DNA of 64,000 nt from Luteimonas sp. YGD11-2. GTDB taxonomy: Bacteria > Pseudomonadota > Gammaproteobacteria > Xanthomonadales > Xanthomonadaceae. How positions within the stretch are numbered: position 1 is the first letter of the stretch; each line of letters opens with the position of its first letter. Shown in pieces: positions 52,524-60,253 of the stretch. Location: assembly GCF_004118975.1 (NCBI RefSeq), contig NZ_CP035376.1:2170001-2234000 (forward strand). The letters run 5' to 3'. A program made the translations under genes and the position numbers. Under the pieces are notes generated by a model that saw only the letters and a list, made by a program, of their open reading frames with translations, did not search any database and was not told where the DNA came from.

Positions 52524-53075
52524 TCAGCCGCGGCGCCTGCGGGTGTCCTGCCACTGCGCACGGGTCTGTCCCCAGACCTCGCACGGTGAATCCTGGTAGG
52601 GCGGTGGCAACGTGGCCATGCCGATAAACGTGGAACCGAGCCTCGACGCGACCTTCTTCGAGGCGACGTTCTCCGGCGCGAAGCAGTGGACGAAGTCGTC
52701 CCAGCCGAGTTCGTCCAGCGCCCAGTCGATGGCCGCCGTCAGTGCTTCGGTGGCGTAGCCGCGGCCCCATGCATCGCGGTGGAGCATGTAGCCGATCTCG
52801 TTGCCGGGCCAGCCATCGGGCTTCCACGGCCCGCCCTGCCCCAGCCACTGCCCGCTGTCGCGGTCGATGATGGAGAACATGCCGAAGCCCTGGATCATCC
52901 ACGCGCCCGGTTGCTGCAGGAACTTGCGCCACGCCGCGGCACGCGGCATGTGGCCGCCGATCCAGCGCGCCGCGTCCTCGTCGCCGATCAGCTCGGCGAA
53001 GCGCTCGAAATCCCCCGCCTGCGGCAGGCGCAGGACCAGGCGCTCGGTTTCGATGCGGATATCCGGAAGCGACAT
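52524..53075 (-). CDS. GNAT acetyltransferase, RimJ/RimL type
   Basis: A 183-residue GNAT: IRIETERLVLRLPQAGDFER at the start, the acyl-CoA-binding region NEIGYMLHRDAWGRGYATEAL and FVHCFAPENVASKKVASRLG at the end. This is the RimJ/RimL ribosomal-protein/spermidine acetyltransferase group (Acetyltransf_3). ATG at 53075. Substrate unknown. Confidence 0.9.
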   Translation of the reverse strand: MSLPDIRIETERLVLRLPQAGDFERFAELIGDEDAARWIGGHMPRAAAWRKFLQQPGAWMIQGFGMFSIIDRDSGQWLGQGGPWKPDGWPGNEIGYMLHRDAWGRGYATEALTAAIDWALDELGWDDFVHCFAPENVASKKVASRLGSTFIGMATLPPPYQDSPCEVWGQTRAQWQDTRRRRG

Positions 53076-53164
53076 GCCAGGTCCCCCAGGGCTCGATTGC
53101 AACGAGGCGAAATCCCGCGAATAAAGCGGATCGCGGGCCCCGGCTCGCACCGGAGCCCGGGAAG

Positions 53165-54328
53165 TCAGAACGCGTTGATGCCGGTCAGCTCGCGGCCCAC
53201 CACCAGCTGGTGCACGGTCTCGGTGCCCTCGTAGGTGATCACCGACTCGAGGTTGAGCGCGTGGCGGATCGGCGAATGCTCGGTGGTGATGCCGGCGCCG
53301 CCGAGCAGGTCGCGCGCTTCGCGGGCGATGTCGATGGCCATGCGGCAGTTGTTCCACTTCGCAAGCGACACCTGGGTCGGCTGCATCTTCCCGGCATCCT
53401 TGAGGCGACCGAGCTGCAGGCTCAGGAGCTGTGCGCTGGTGATGCGCCGCGCCCAGTCGGCCATCTTGATCTGCGCGCTCTGGGTGGCCGCGACCGGGCG
53501 GCCGAACAGCATCCGCTCCTTGGAATAGTTCAGTGCCTCGTCGAGGCAGGCAATCGCCGCGCCGATCGGGCCCCAGGTGATGCCGTAACGCGCCTGGGTC
53601 AGGCAGCCGAGCGGACCCTTGAGGCCCTTGACGTTCGGCAGGCGGTTGGCGTCCGGCACGCGCACGTTGTCGAAGAACAGCGCGCTGGTCACCGAGGCGC
53701 GCAGGCTCATCTTGTGCTTGACCTCCTGCGCGGTGAAGCCGGCGAAATCCTTCTCCACCACGAAGCCCTGGATGCCGTCATCCGTCTGCGCCCAGACGAT
53801 GGCGATGTCGGCGAGGTTGCCGTTGGTGATCCACATCTTCGAGCCGTTGATCACCCAGTCCGCGCCGTCCTTCTTCGCATGGGTCTTCATGTTGGCCGGG
53901 TCGGAGCCGCCGTGCGGCTCGGTCAGGCCGAAGCAGCCGATGGTCTCGCCGCGCGCCATCGACGGCAGCCAGCGCATCTTCTGCTCTTCGGTGCCGTAGG
54001 CGTAGATCGGGTACATGCACAGCGAGGACTGCACGCTGGCGAAGCTGCGCAGGCCGGAATCGCCGCGTTCGAGCTCCTGGCAGATCAGCCCGTAGCCGAC
54101 GTAGTTGAGTTCCGCGCCGCCGTACTGGCTGGGAAGGGTCGCGCCCAGCAGGCCGAGGCCGGCGATCTCCGGGATCAGCTCCTTCGGGAAGCGGCCTTCG
54201 TCGAAGCACTCGCCGATGATCGGCAGCACGCGCTCGTCGGTGAAGCGCGCCACGGCGTCCTGGACGGCCTGTTCCTCCTCGGTCAGGAGCGAGCGGATGT
54301 CGTAGAGATCGTAGGGATTGAGGGCCAT
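53165..54328 (-). CDS. gcdH: Glutaryl-CoA dehydrogenase
   Basis: A 387-residue acyl-CoA dehydrogenase. FAD motifs CFGLTEPHGGSDPANMKT and KMWITNGNLADIAIVWAQ. Catalytic Glu in ITYEGTETVHQLVVGRELTG. N-terminal DLYDIRSLLTEEEQAVQD and RSFASVQSSLCMYPIYAYG are specific to the glutaryl-CoA group, which oxidises and decarboxylates glutaryl-CoA to crotonyl-CoA in lysine/tryptophan breakdown. ATG at 54328. Confidence 0.93.
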   Translation of the reverse strand: MALNPYDLYDIRSLLTEEEQAVQDAVARFTDERVLPIIGECFDEGRFPKELIPEIAGLGLLGATLPSQYGGAELNYVGYGLICQELERGDSGLRSFASVQSSLCMYPIYAYGTEEQKMRWLPSMARGETIGCFGLTEPHGGSDPANMKTHAKKDGADWVINGSKMWITNGNLADIAIVWAQTDDGIQGFVVEKDFAGFTAQEVKHKMSLRASVTSALFFDNVRVPDANRLPNVKGLKGPLGCLTQARYGITWGPIGAAIACLDEALNYSKERMLFGRPVAATQSAQIKMADWARRITSAQLLSLQLGRLKDAGKMQPTQVSLAKWNNCRMAIDIAREARDLLGGAGITTEHSPIRHALNLESVITYEGTETVHQLVVGRELTGINAF

Positions 54329-54574
54329 GGCGTTCGCGCGTGCGGAAAGCCGCGATTGTATCGCCCCGGCTGCGCGGGGCCATGGCCTGCTGACCTGTGC
54401 CGGATCCTTCGTCGGCGGAAGGCTGCACATGCCAACGGGGGGATCCTCTTCCCCCGGGGGCTTGCGCGGTCGGAGCCTGGAGCCGTCGGACGCATTGCGG
54501 GCGCATCAGGTGGATTACGCACGCGTCGACAGACGAATCACCTGAAAGGCACGAAGGCGTTGGCTGGCACGCGT

Positions 54575-54608
54575 GGCCCGCCACGGCCACAGGGGGATGC
54601 CCAGCCGG
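54575..54608 (+). repeat. Dispersed repeat, copy 1
   Basis: Module running from GGCCCGCCACGGCC through AGGGGGATGCCCAGCCGG. Related copies are at 54636-54692 (reverse orientation) and 61527-61566. Confidence 0.6.
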
Positions 54609-54635
54609 ATATCTCCGCGTCCTGCTAACACATCC

Positions 54636-54692
54636 GGCCGCCGGCCATCCATGGCCGGCTCTGGACATCCCCCTGCGTCCGCGGCGGGCCCC
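54636..54692 (-). repeat. Dispersed repeat, copy 2 (reverse)
   Basis: Read on the minus strand it runs GGGGCCCGCCGC, then AGGGGGATGTCCAGAGCCGG, then a near-palindromic CCATGGATGG core. Its last 25 bp (54636-54660) recur exactly inverted at 54903-54927. Confidence 0.65.
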
Positions 54693-54826
54693 GAGCCGTC
54701 ACCGCGTCCGGGAGAAGATCAAGAGCGAGGATCGTCAGACAGTCATGGCAATAAAGGGCTTCGGCTGAGCCACTGTCGATCTCCGTGCCCGAACGGACGG
54801 ACGCACGAGAGTGGTCGGTTGCAGAC

Positions 54827-54864
54827 TTCGTCGGCTTCGGCTCTCCGTCGCCGAAGCCGACGAA
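54827..54864. repeat. Perfect long hairpin
   Basis: Arms TTCGTCGGCTTCGG (54827-54840) and CCGAAGCCGACGAA (54851-54864) with a 10-nt loop. No flanking reading frame ends here, so it is not an ordinary terminator of a recognised gene. Confidence 0.7.
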
Positions 54865-54902
54865 CGTCGAAGCCCGTCGCGTGCACCGGGGGGTGTGCGC
54901 AC

Positions 54903-54927
54903 AGCCGGCCATGGATGGCCGGCGGCC
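54903..54927 (+). repeat. 25-bp inverted copy of the 54636-54660 word
   Basis: Exact reverse complement of 54636-54660, with an internal near-palindrome GGCCATGGATGGCC. Flanked at 54883 and 54963 by imperfect mirrored GGGGGGTGTGC elements. Confidence 0.65.
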
Positions 54928-55068
54928 GGCCGTGGCAGCTGGACGCGGACTCCGGCCGGGGCAGCACACCCCCCGTGTGCGCGACGGGCAACGCGGAGTC
55001 ACCAGGAAGCAGCTTACAGGCGCAAAAACAGTCAGCTCGCGCCGTTGCCGTCGAGTTCGACGCAGGAA

Positions 55069-55095
55069 AAAGGGCCGGACATGGTCCGACCCTTT
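55069..55095 (-). terminator. Terminator of the glycine-zipper gene
   Basis: Stem of AAAGGG and CGGAC paired with GTCCG and CCCTTT around an ATG loop with one internal mismatch. On the minus strand it ends in five T, about 40 bp after the stop at 55136. Confidence 0.75.
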
Positions 55096-55135
55096 GACGT
55101 CACTTCAGGCAACCGGGCACGCGCCCGGCGCCTGG

Positions 55136-55945
55136 TTACTGCAGCCGCGCGTCGTCGTCGACAGCGGCGGTCTGGGTCACCACCTGGCCATCGAGTACCG
55201 GCAGGCGCTCGCCTGCGGGACGCTGCTCCATGCGCACGGTGCGCTCGCGCCCGTCGAAGCGGTAGGTCACGTCGTACGCCACCGGCACGTCCTCGGCGCC
55301 CAAGCGGATGCGCTCGCCAGGCTTGCTGTCGGTGCGCAGCGTGCCGGTGCTGCCGTCCGGGTTGCGGTAGGTCACGTCATAGGCGACCACCCGCGACGAC
55401 TGCGAGGAGTCCTGCACGGTGCGGCACTGGCGGTCCACGCGTTCCACCACGCGGCCACCGACGTGGTTGCGGTCGACCCGGTTGCCGATGAAGCCACCTG
55501 CGGTCGCACCGGCGGCGGTGGCCAGCTTGCGGCCGTTGCCGCCGCCGACCTGGTTGCCGACCAGGCCACCGATCACCGCGCCCGCGACGGTACCGCCGAC
55601 GTTGCCGTCGCGCTCGGGCAGGCGCTCCTGTACCACCACCTCCTCGCACACCTCGCGCGGCGTGGTGCTGGTGGTGGTCTCGTGGATCGGCGCGCTGCCG
55701 ATCACGCTTGCGTAGAGGTCGCGGCGTTCGGTGATCGGCTCCACTTGCACCACGTCCGCGTATTCGACGCGGCCGCCCACCGGGATGGCGTCATCGGCCA
55801 GCGGCTGCTCGCCTTCGACCGCCTCGAACACGCCCGACGACGTACCGGTGGCCGGCACCTCGTCGCGGTTGCTCTGGAAGGCTGCGACAGCGACACCGCC
55901 GACCAGCAGCGATGCCAGGGCGATGGCGAGGGTGTTGTTCTTCAT
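55136..55945 (-). CDS. Exported glycine-zipper 2TM-domain protein
   Basis: A 269-residue protein. Signal or anchor MKNNTLAIALASLLVGGVAVAA. A central glycine zipper (about 115-155, VGGTVAGAVIGGLVGNQVGGG and AGATAGGFIGNRVD) follows. A C-terminal beta region has two parallel copies of a VAYDVTYR unit (VVAYDVTYRNPDGS; VAYDVTYRFDGRER). The zipper resembles SlyB/17-kDa surface antigen domains that insert in the outer membrane. ATG at 55945 with AAGGAGAG upstream. Exact role unknown. Confidence 0.82.
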   Translation of the reverse strand: MKNNTLAIALASLLVGGVAVAAFQSNRDEVPATGTSSGVFEAVEGEQPLADDAIPVGGRVEYADVVQVEPITERRDLYASVIGSAPIHETTTSTTPREVCEEVVVQERLPERDGNVGGTVAGAVIGGLVGNQVGGGNGRKLATAAGATAGGFIGNRVDRNHVGGRVVERVDRQCRTVQDSSQSSRVVAYDVTYRNPDGSTGTLRTDSKPGERIRLGAEDVPVAYDVTYRFDGRERTVRMEQRPAGERLPVLDGQVVTQTAAVDDDARLQ

Positions 55946-56128
55946 GGGTCTCTCTCCTTGCTCGCATGTCGCGAGGTGTCGCGAAGCGTTGAGCCGGATT
56001 CGAGCATTTCCTTCCTGAATGGATGCCGCGGAGAAAACGCTTACTCCTGTCAACGCCTGAACGCCGCGTTGAACCGTGCGTGCTAGCGTGACGACGAGCC
56101 GCCCAGACCCGCCACACGGAGTCCTCCA

Positions 56129-56368
56129 ATGCGCTACCTGCTGCTCGGCCCGATGCTGCGCTGGCTCGGACGCCTGAGCTATCCACGCCTGTTCGCGGTC
56201 ACCGCCGCGCTGTTCGCATTGACCCTGGTGGTGCCCGACCCGATCCCGCTGGTGGACGAACTGCTGCTCGGCCTCGGCACGCTGTTGCTGGCGCGGGTGA
56301 AGCGCAACGATGCCCCGGCATCCGATGGCCGGCCGCCGATCGACGGCCAGGCACGTCGCCAGCGCTGA
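56129..56368 (+). CDS. Small membrane protein, DUF6116-like
   Basis: A 79-residue protein with two hydrophobic segments (YPRLFAVTAALFALTLVV and LVDELLLGLGTLLLARV) separated by the conserved-looking PDPIPLVDE turn, then a polar tail. I associate this pattern with the DUF6116 family of Xanthomonadales; function unknown. It ends 13 bp before tatD and is co-directional. Confidence 0.75.
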   Translation: MRYLLLGPMLRWLGRLSYPRLFAVTAALFALTLVVPDPIPLVDELLLGLGTLLLARVKRNDAPASDGRPPIDGQARRQR

Positions 56369-56381
56369 GCACGTTCGCGTG

Positions 56382-57146
56382 ATGCTGGTCGACACCCACT
56401 GCCACCTGGATGCCAGCGAGTTCGACGGCGACCGCGAGGCCGTCATCGCCCGTGCCCGCGAGGCCGGGGTGACCCGTCAGATCCTGCCGGGCACCCACGC
56501 CGACGAGTGGACGCTGCTGCGTGACGCCTGCCGGCTCGACCCGGGCCTGTACGCGGCCTACGGAATGCATCCCACCTTCCTCGAGCACCACGACGACGCG
56601 CATCTCGACCTGCTCGACGAATGGGTGCGCCGCGAACGACCGGTGGCGATCGGCGAATGCGGTCTCGACTACTACGTCGAAGGCCTCGACCTGGAGGCCC
56701 AGCAGCGCTGGTTCGACGGCCATCTGGAACTCGCGCGCGCGACCGGCCTGCCGCTGATCGTGCATGCGCGGCGCGCGGTGGATGCGGTGATCCAGTCGAT
56801 CCGGCGCGTCGGCAAGGTGCATGGGGTGGTGCACAGCTTTGCCGGCAGCGAGGAACAGGCGCGCCAGCTGCACCAGCTGGGTTTCCTGATCGGAATCGGC
56901 GGACCGGTCACCTACGAGCGCGCCAAACGCATGCACCGGGTGGTGGCTGCAGTGCCGCTGGAGCAGCTGCTGCTGGAAACCGATGCGCCGGACCAGCCCG
57001 ACAGCGGCCACCGCGGCCAGCGCAACGAGCCGGCGCGCCTGACCCGCGTCTGCGACGTGGTGGCCGGACTGCGCGGGATGTCACCCGGGGATCTGGCGGA
57101 AGCGACCACCCGCAATGCCTGCAGGCTGTTCGGCCTGCCGCAATAA
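56382..57146 (+). CDS. TatD-family metal-dependent hydrolase
   Basis: A 254-residue TIM-barrel nuclease. Metal ligands: DTHCHLD, Glu in AIGECGLDYY, His in IVHARRAVD, His in VVHSFAG and Asp in LETDAPDQP. TatD proteins are 3'-5' exonucleases or related hydrolases; not part of Tat transport despite the name. The C-terminal TRNACRLFGLP is typical. ATG at 56382 directly after an in-frame GTG. Confidence 0.93.
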   Translation: MLVDTHCHLDASEFDGDREAVIARAREAGVTRQILPGTHADEWTLLRDACRLDPGLYAAYGMHPTFLEHHDDAHLDLLDEWVRRERPVAIGECGLDYYVEGLDLEAQQRWFDGHLELARATGLPLIVHARRAVDAVIQSIRRVGKVHGVVHSFAGSEEQARQLHQLGFLIGIGGPVTYERAKRMHRVVAAVPLEQLLLETDAPDQPDSGHRGQRNEPARLTRVCDVVAGLRGMSPGDLAEATTRNACRLFGLPQ

Positions 57147-57170
57147 CTGCAGGCGGCGACCTGCCCGGCC

Positions 57171-57980
57171 TCAGGCCGCGTCGCGCGCCTTTTCCGCACG
57201 CGCCAGCAGCATCGCGATCGCCTTGCCTGCGGCGGCGAACGCGAACGTGCCGGTGATGTGGGTGGCGGCGCCGAGACCGGCCCCGCAATCGAGCTTCAGC
57301 GACGCTTCGCCATCGACCTTGGGGCGCAGCCCGCAGACACTGCCGTCGGCCTGCGGATAGCGCACGTTCTCCAGCGAGTACACCGCCGGCACCCCGAAGT
57401 AGCGCTTCGGCCCCTTCGGGAAGTTGAACTCGCCACGCAGCTTCTTGCGCACCAGCGCGAGCATCGCATCGTGCTCGGTGCGCGACAGGTCGCGGATGCG
57501 TACCAGCGTGGGATCGATGCGGCCGCCGGCCGAGCCGACCGTCAGGATCGGCTGCTTGCGGCGCCGGCACCAGGCGATCGCTTCGACCTTGGCGCGGAAG
57601 CTGTCGAACGCATCCACCACCAGGTCATAGCCGGGGCCGAGCAGTGCGTCGAGGTTGCCGGGGGTGAGGTAGCTGGCGACCGCGGCCACCTCGATCGCCG
57701 GGTTGATCGCACGGCAGCGCTCGGCCATCGCCTCGGCCTTGCCGCGGCCGTACTGGCCCGCGATCGCCGGCAGCTGGCGGTTGGTGTTGGACACGCACAG
57801 GTCGTCCGCGTCGATCAGCGTCAGCCTGCCCACGCCGCTGCGCGCCAGCGCTTCGACGGTCCACGAGCCGACCCCGCCGAGGCCGATCACGGCCACGTGC
57901 GTACGCGCGAGCGTGGCGAGCGCGCCCTCGCCATAGAGGCGGTCGATGCCGCGGAAACGGTCGGTCCAGGTGCTGTCCAT
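57171..57980 (-). CDS. tcdA: tRNA threonylcarbamoyladenosine dehydratase
   Basis: A 269-residue E1-like (ThiF/MoeB fold) enzyme. ATP-binding VIGLGGVGSWTVEALARSG, LIDADDLCVSNTNRQL and DAFDSFRAKVEAIAWCRRR. C-terminal FAFAAAGKAIAMLL helix as in TcdA/CsdL. It cyclises t6A37 of tRNA to ct6A. ATG at 57980; convergent with tatD. Confidence 0.94.
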   Translation of the reverse strand: MDSTWTDRFRGIDRLYGEGALATLARTHVAVIGLGGVGSWTVEALARSGVGRLTLIDADDLCVSNTNRQLPAIAGQYGRGKAEAMAERCRAINPAIEVAAVASYLTPGNLDALLGPGYDLVVDAFDSFRAKVEAIAWCRRRKQPILTVGSAGGRIDPTLVRIRDLSRTEHDAMLALVRKKLRGEFNFPKGPKRYFGVPAVYSLENVRYPQADGSVCGLRPKVDGEASLKLDCGAGLGAATHITGTFAFAAAGKAIAMLLARAEKARDAA

Positions 57981-58061
57981 GGCCGATATTCTAGTGCGCC
58001 CGCCACGCTGCGCCGGCACGGGCGCGTGCTATGGTCCGCCCGCCCCGCCACGGAGACCGCG

Positions 58062-58523
58062 ATGTCCACGCCAGCCGACAAGCCCGCGCCCCGCCAGCCG
58101 TCCGCGCGGGTCTCCGCCGCGCAGCGCTACCTGTTCCTGTTCGTGCTGGGCCTGGTGGTGGGCGTGGTGGCCACGGTCATGCTGATGCGCGCGTTGCAGG
58201 CACGCGCCGACCACTTCCCGTCGAGCGTGATGCACGTGCAGCAGTGGCATCTCGACCAGCTGCGCACCAAGGTCGAACAGAACCGCTGCGAGGCCACGGA
58301 CACCCTGCCCCACCTGCGCACGTTGCGGGTGATGGCGGACGACCTCGAGCCCGCCTTCGCGGACCTGCGCGACGACAGGCGCTTCTCCGCGGCCGCCAGC
58401 CAGATGCGCCGCACCCTCGATGCCAGCCTGGCGTCGCCACCGATCAATTGCGGCACGCTGGGCACCGCGACGCGCGACATCGGCAACACCTGCCGCGCCT
58501 GCCACCAGGATTTCCGCGGCTGA
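58062..58523 (+). CDS. Membrane-anchored protein with C-terminal CXXCH haem site
   Basis: A 153-residue protein. Short basic/Pro tail, one membrane span (about 21-45, YLFLFVLGLVVGVVATVMLM), then a periplasmic helical domain and CRACH near the C-terminus (residues 145-149). A single haem site at the end of a helical bundle is the layout of cytochrome c' and c-556, and the two Cys could also form a disulphide if not haemylated (an extra Cys pair is present at about 78 and 131). Electron carrier or NO/redox sensor is possible; unproven. ATG at 58062. Confidence 0.7.
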   Translation: MSTPADKPAPRQPSARVSAAQRYLFLFVLGLVVGVVATVMLMRALQARADHFPSSVMHVQQWHLDQLRTKVEQNRCEATDTLPHLRTLRVMADDLEPAFADLRDDRRFSAAASQMRRTLDASLASPPINCGTLGTATRDIGNTCRACHQDFRG

Positions 58524-58669
58524 CCGCCACGCGCGGATGAACCCTGGCCCGGTGGTCGACGACCGGGACGCTCCGGCCCATGCGGGTTGTCGGCCTGTTC
58601 ACGGCGGCACTTCTACTTTCGCTGCGTGCGCGCCCTGTCGCGCATCACCTTCCGAAGCGGAGAGATGCC

Positions 58670-59146
58670 ATGAAGACCCCGTTGCTCCTCACCACTGCCG
58701 CAGCCGCCGCCCTGGCCCTCGCGGGCTGCGCCACCTCACCGGGCTACGGCTCCGGCGGGTACGGCTCGGGCAGCAGCTACGGCGGCTACAACAGCGCCAA
58801 CTGCCGCGACTGCGGCACCGTGACGCGGATCGAACGCCGTCCCGACAGCAGCCCCAACGTCGCCGGCCCGCTGATCGGCGGCATCGTCGGCGCTGCCGCC
58901 GGGCGCGAGATCGCACGACGCAACAGCGACAGTGACGGCCGCCGCAACGTGGCCACCGGCGCAGGCGCGGTGGCGGGTGCCGTTGCCGGCAACGCGATCC
59001 AGAACCGCACCGGCAGCGGCAACTTCTACGACGTCCACGTGCGCCTCAACGACGGCCGCACCGTGGTGATGGTGCAGGAGGATGTCAGCGGGCTGCGGGA
59101 AGGTTCGTCCGTGCAGGTCCGCGACGGACGTGCCTGGGCGCTGTAA
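58670..59146 (+). CDS. Glycine-zipper outer-membrane lipoprotein
   Basis: A 158-residue lipoprotein. Lipobox LAGCA (Cys20), a Gly/Ser/Tyr-rich segment (SPGYGSGGYGSGSSYGGY), the CRDCGTV motif, then a glycine zipper (VAGPLIGGIVGAAAGREIAR and AGAVAGAVAGNAIQN). The C-terminal beta domain is YDVHVRLNDGRTVVMVQED. Resembles SlyB/PcpY. Ends at the strong bidirectional terminator. Confidence 0.88.
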   Translation: MKTPLLLTTAAAAALALAGCATSPGYGSGGYGSGSSYGGYNSANCRDCGTVTRIERRPDSSPNVAGPLIGGIVGAAAGREIARRNSDSDGRRNVATGAGAVAGAVAGNAIQNRTGSGNFYDVHVRLNDGRTVVMVQEDVSGLREGSSVQVRDGRAWAL

Positions 59147-59165
59147 GTTCCTCAGGCACCCATAG

Positions 59166-59192
59166 AAAAACCCGGCCAATGGCCGGGTTTTT
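59166..59192. terminator. Bidirectional Rho-independent terminator
   Basis: Perfect 12-bp arms AAAAACCCGGCC/GGCCGGGTTTTT, AAT loop, with U-tracts for both strands. It lies between the convergent glycine-zipper lipoprotein and cold-shock genes, 19 bp from the former stop. Confidence 0.92.
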
Positions 59193-59212
59193 CTTGTCAC
59201 TCAGTTGGCCGC

Positions 59213-59422
59213 TCAGGCTTCCTGCACCGCATCCGCCTGCAGGCCCTTCTGGCCCTGGACGACGGTGAAGCTCACCCGCTGGCCTTCCTTGAGGCTCTTG
59301 AACCCCTGCATCTGGATCGCGCGGAAGTGCACGAACACGTCCTCGCCACTCTCGCGACTGATGAAGCCGAACCCCTTCGCGTCGTTGAACCACTTCACGG
59401 TACCCGTCTCACGATCTGCCAT
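59213..59422 (-). CDS. Cold-shock-domain protein
   Basis: A 69-residue OB-fold protein. RNP1 KGFGFIS and RNP2 VFVHF are intact ([20 protein letters not shown]). Binds single-stranded RNA/DNA as a chaperone. Paralogue at 61619-61825. Long AT-poor leader upstream. Cold induction is not shown by sequence. Confidence 0.95.
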   Translation of the reverse strand: MADRETGTVKWFNDAKGFGFISRESGEDVFVHFRAIQMQGFKSLKEGQRVSFTVVQGQKGLQADAVQEA

Positions 59423-59693
59423 TACGCTTGCTCCCTCGAACGGACTGCCTGGACCTCATTGATGGGTACGCCGTCGCCGGCGGCTGGTTGCAAGGGGGAA
59501 GCGCAGAGCGTTCGATGTAGCGGACCGGTGGAACCACGCGGGTGCATCCAACACGAATCGACTGCATCCGGGCCACGTTTCACGGTGACCTTGACAAACA
59601 CAGCGCGGCCAACTTATCGCGGGTTCAGGGAGAATGCAATCCGCTTCCCGGGCCCGTCCCGCGCACCCTCCGCCTCCCTTTTCCGGACCTGCC
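59423..59693. other. Divergent region between the cold-shock and DUF456 genes
   Basis: No gene. GAGGGAG ribosome site precedes the minus-strand csp ATG. The rest would be the csp 5' leader and promoter, and that of the DUF456-pldA unit. No confident promoter elements were recognised. Confidence 0.4.
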
Positions 59694-60200
59694 ATGCAGA
59701 CCGAACCGTTGTTCTACGCCCTTGCCATCCTGCTCGTCGTGGTCGGCCTGCTGGGGACCGTGCTGCCGGCCATCCCCGGCATCCCTCTGATCTTCGCCGG
59801 CATGCTGCTCGCGGCCTGGGCCGATGGCTTCGTGCATGTCGGCGGGCTGACGCTGGGGCTGCTCGCGCTTCTGACGGTGCTGTCGCTGCTGGTGGACTTC
59901 TGGGCCACCGCGATGGGCGCCAGGCGCGTGGGTGCCAGTCGCAAGGCCCTGGCCGGCGCGGTCGTCGGCACCTTCGTCGGCATCTTCTTCGGTATCCCGG
60001 GCATCTTCGTCGGCCCGTTCGCCGGCGCGATGGCGGGTGAGCTCTGGCATCGCCGCCGGATCGGTGCGACCGACCTCGGGGCCGCCACCCGGGTCGGCGT
60101 CGGCACATGGGTCGGCGTGGTGGTCGCGGTCGCGTTGAAACTGATGCTGGCCTTCGCAATGATCGGCGTGTTCGCGCTGTCCTGGTGGACCACGCGCTGA
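59694..60200 (+). CDS. DUF456 integral membrane protein
   Basis: A 168-residue protein with about four spans and the DUF456 pattern LLGTVLPAIPGIPLIFAGML, SLLVDFWATAMGARRVGASR and GTFVGIFFGIPGIFVGPFAG. Function unknown. Co-directional with pldA, 53 bp apart. Confidence 0.9.
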   Translation: MQTEPLFYALAILLVVVGLLGTVLPAIPGIPLIFAGMLLAAWADGFVHVGGLTLGLLALLTVLSLLVDFWATAMGARRVGASRKALAGAVVGTFVGIFFGIPGIFVGPFAGAMAGELWHRRRIGATDLGAATRVGVGTWVGVVVAVALKLMLAFAMIGVFALSWWTTR

Positions 60201-60253
60201 CGACATCGCGCACGGTCCAATCCTCCGCTTTATCCAACCCCCACGAGATCCAT

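Larger units (their letters stand above)
54329..55068. other. Gene-free repeat mosaic of about 740 bp
   Basis: No convincing gene on either strand; open frames here are Pro/Arg/Gly-rich translations of repeats. It contains two inverted copies of a 25-bp word (54636-54660 and 54903-54927), a perfect 14-bp-stem hairpin (54827-54864), a duplicated GGCCCGCC...GGGGGATG module, and imperfectly mirrored GCACC-GGGGGG-TGTGC elements near 54883 and 54963. Looks like accumulated small mobile palindromes or a decayed element. Confidence 0.65.

Noticed and set aside
54573..55100. Small proteins encoded in the repeat region (for example frames with RRPSMAG-like words)
   Set aside because: They are translations of the palindromic repeats; the same words appear in both orientations.
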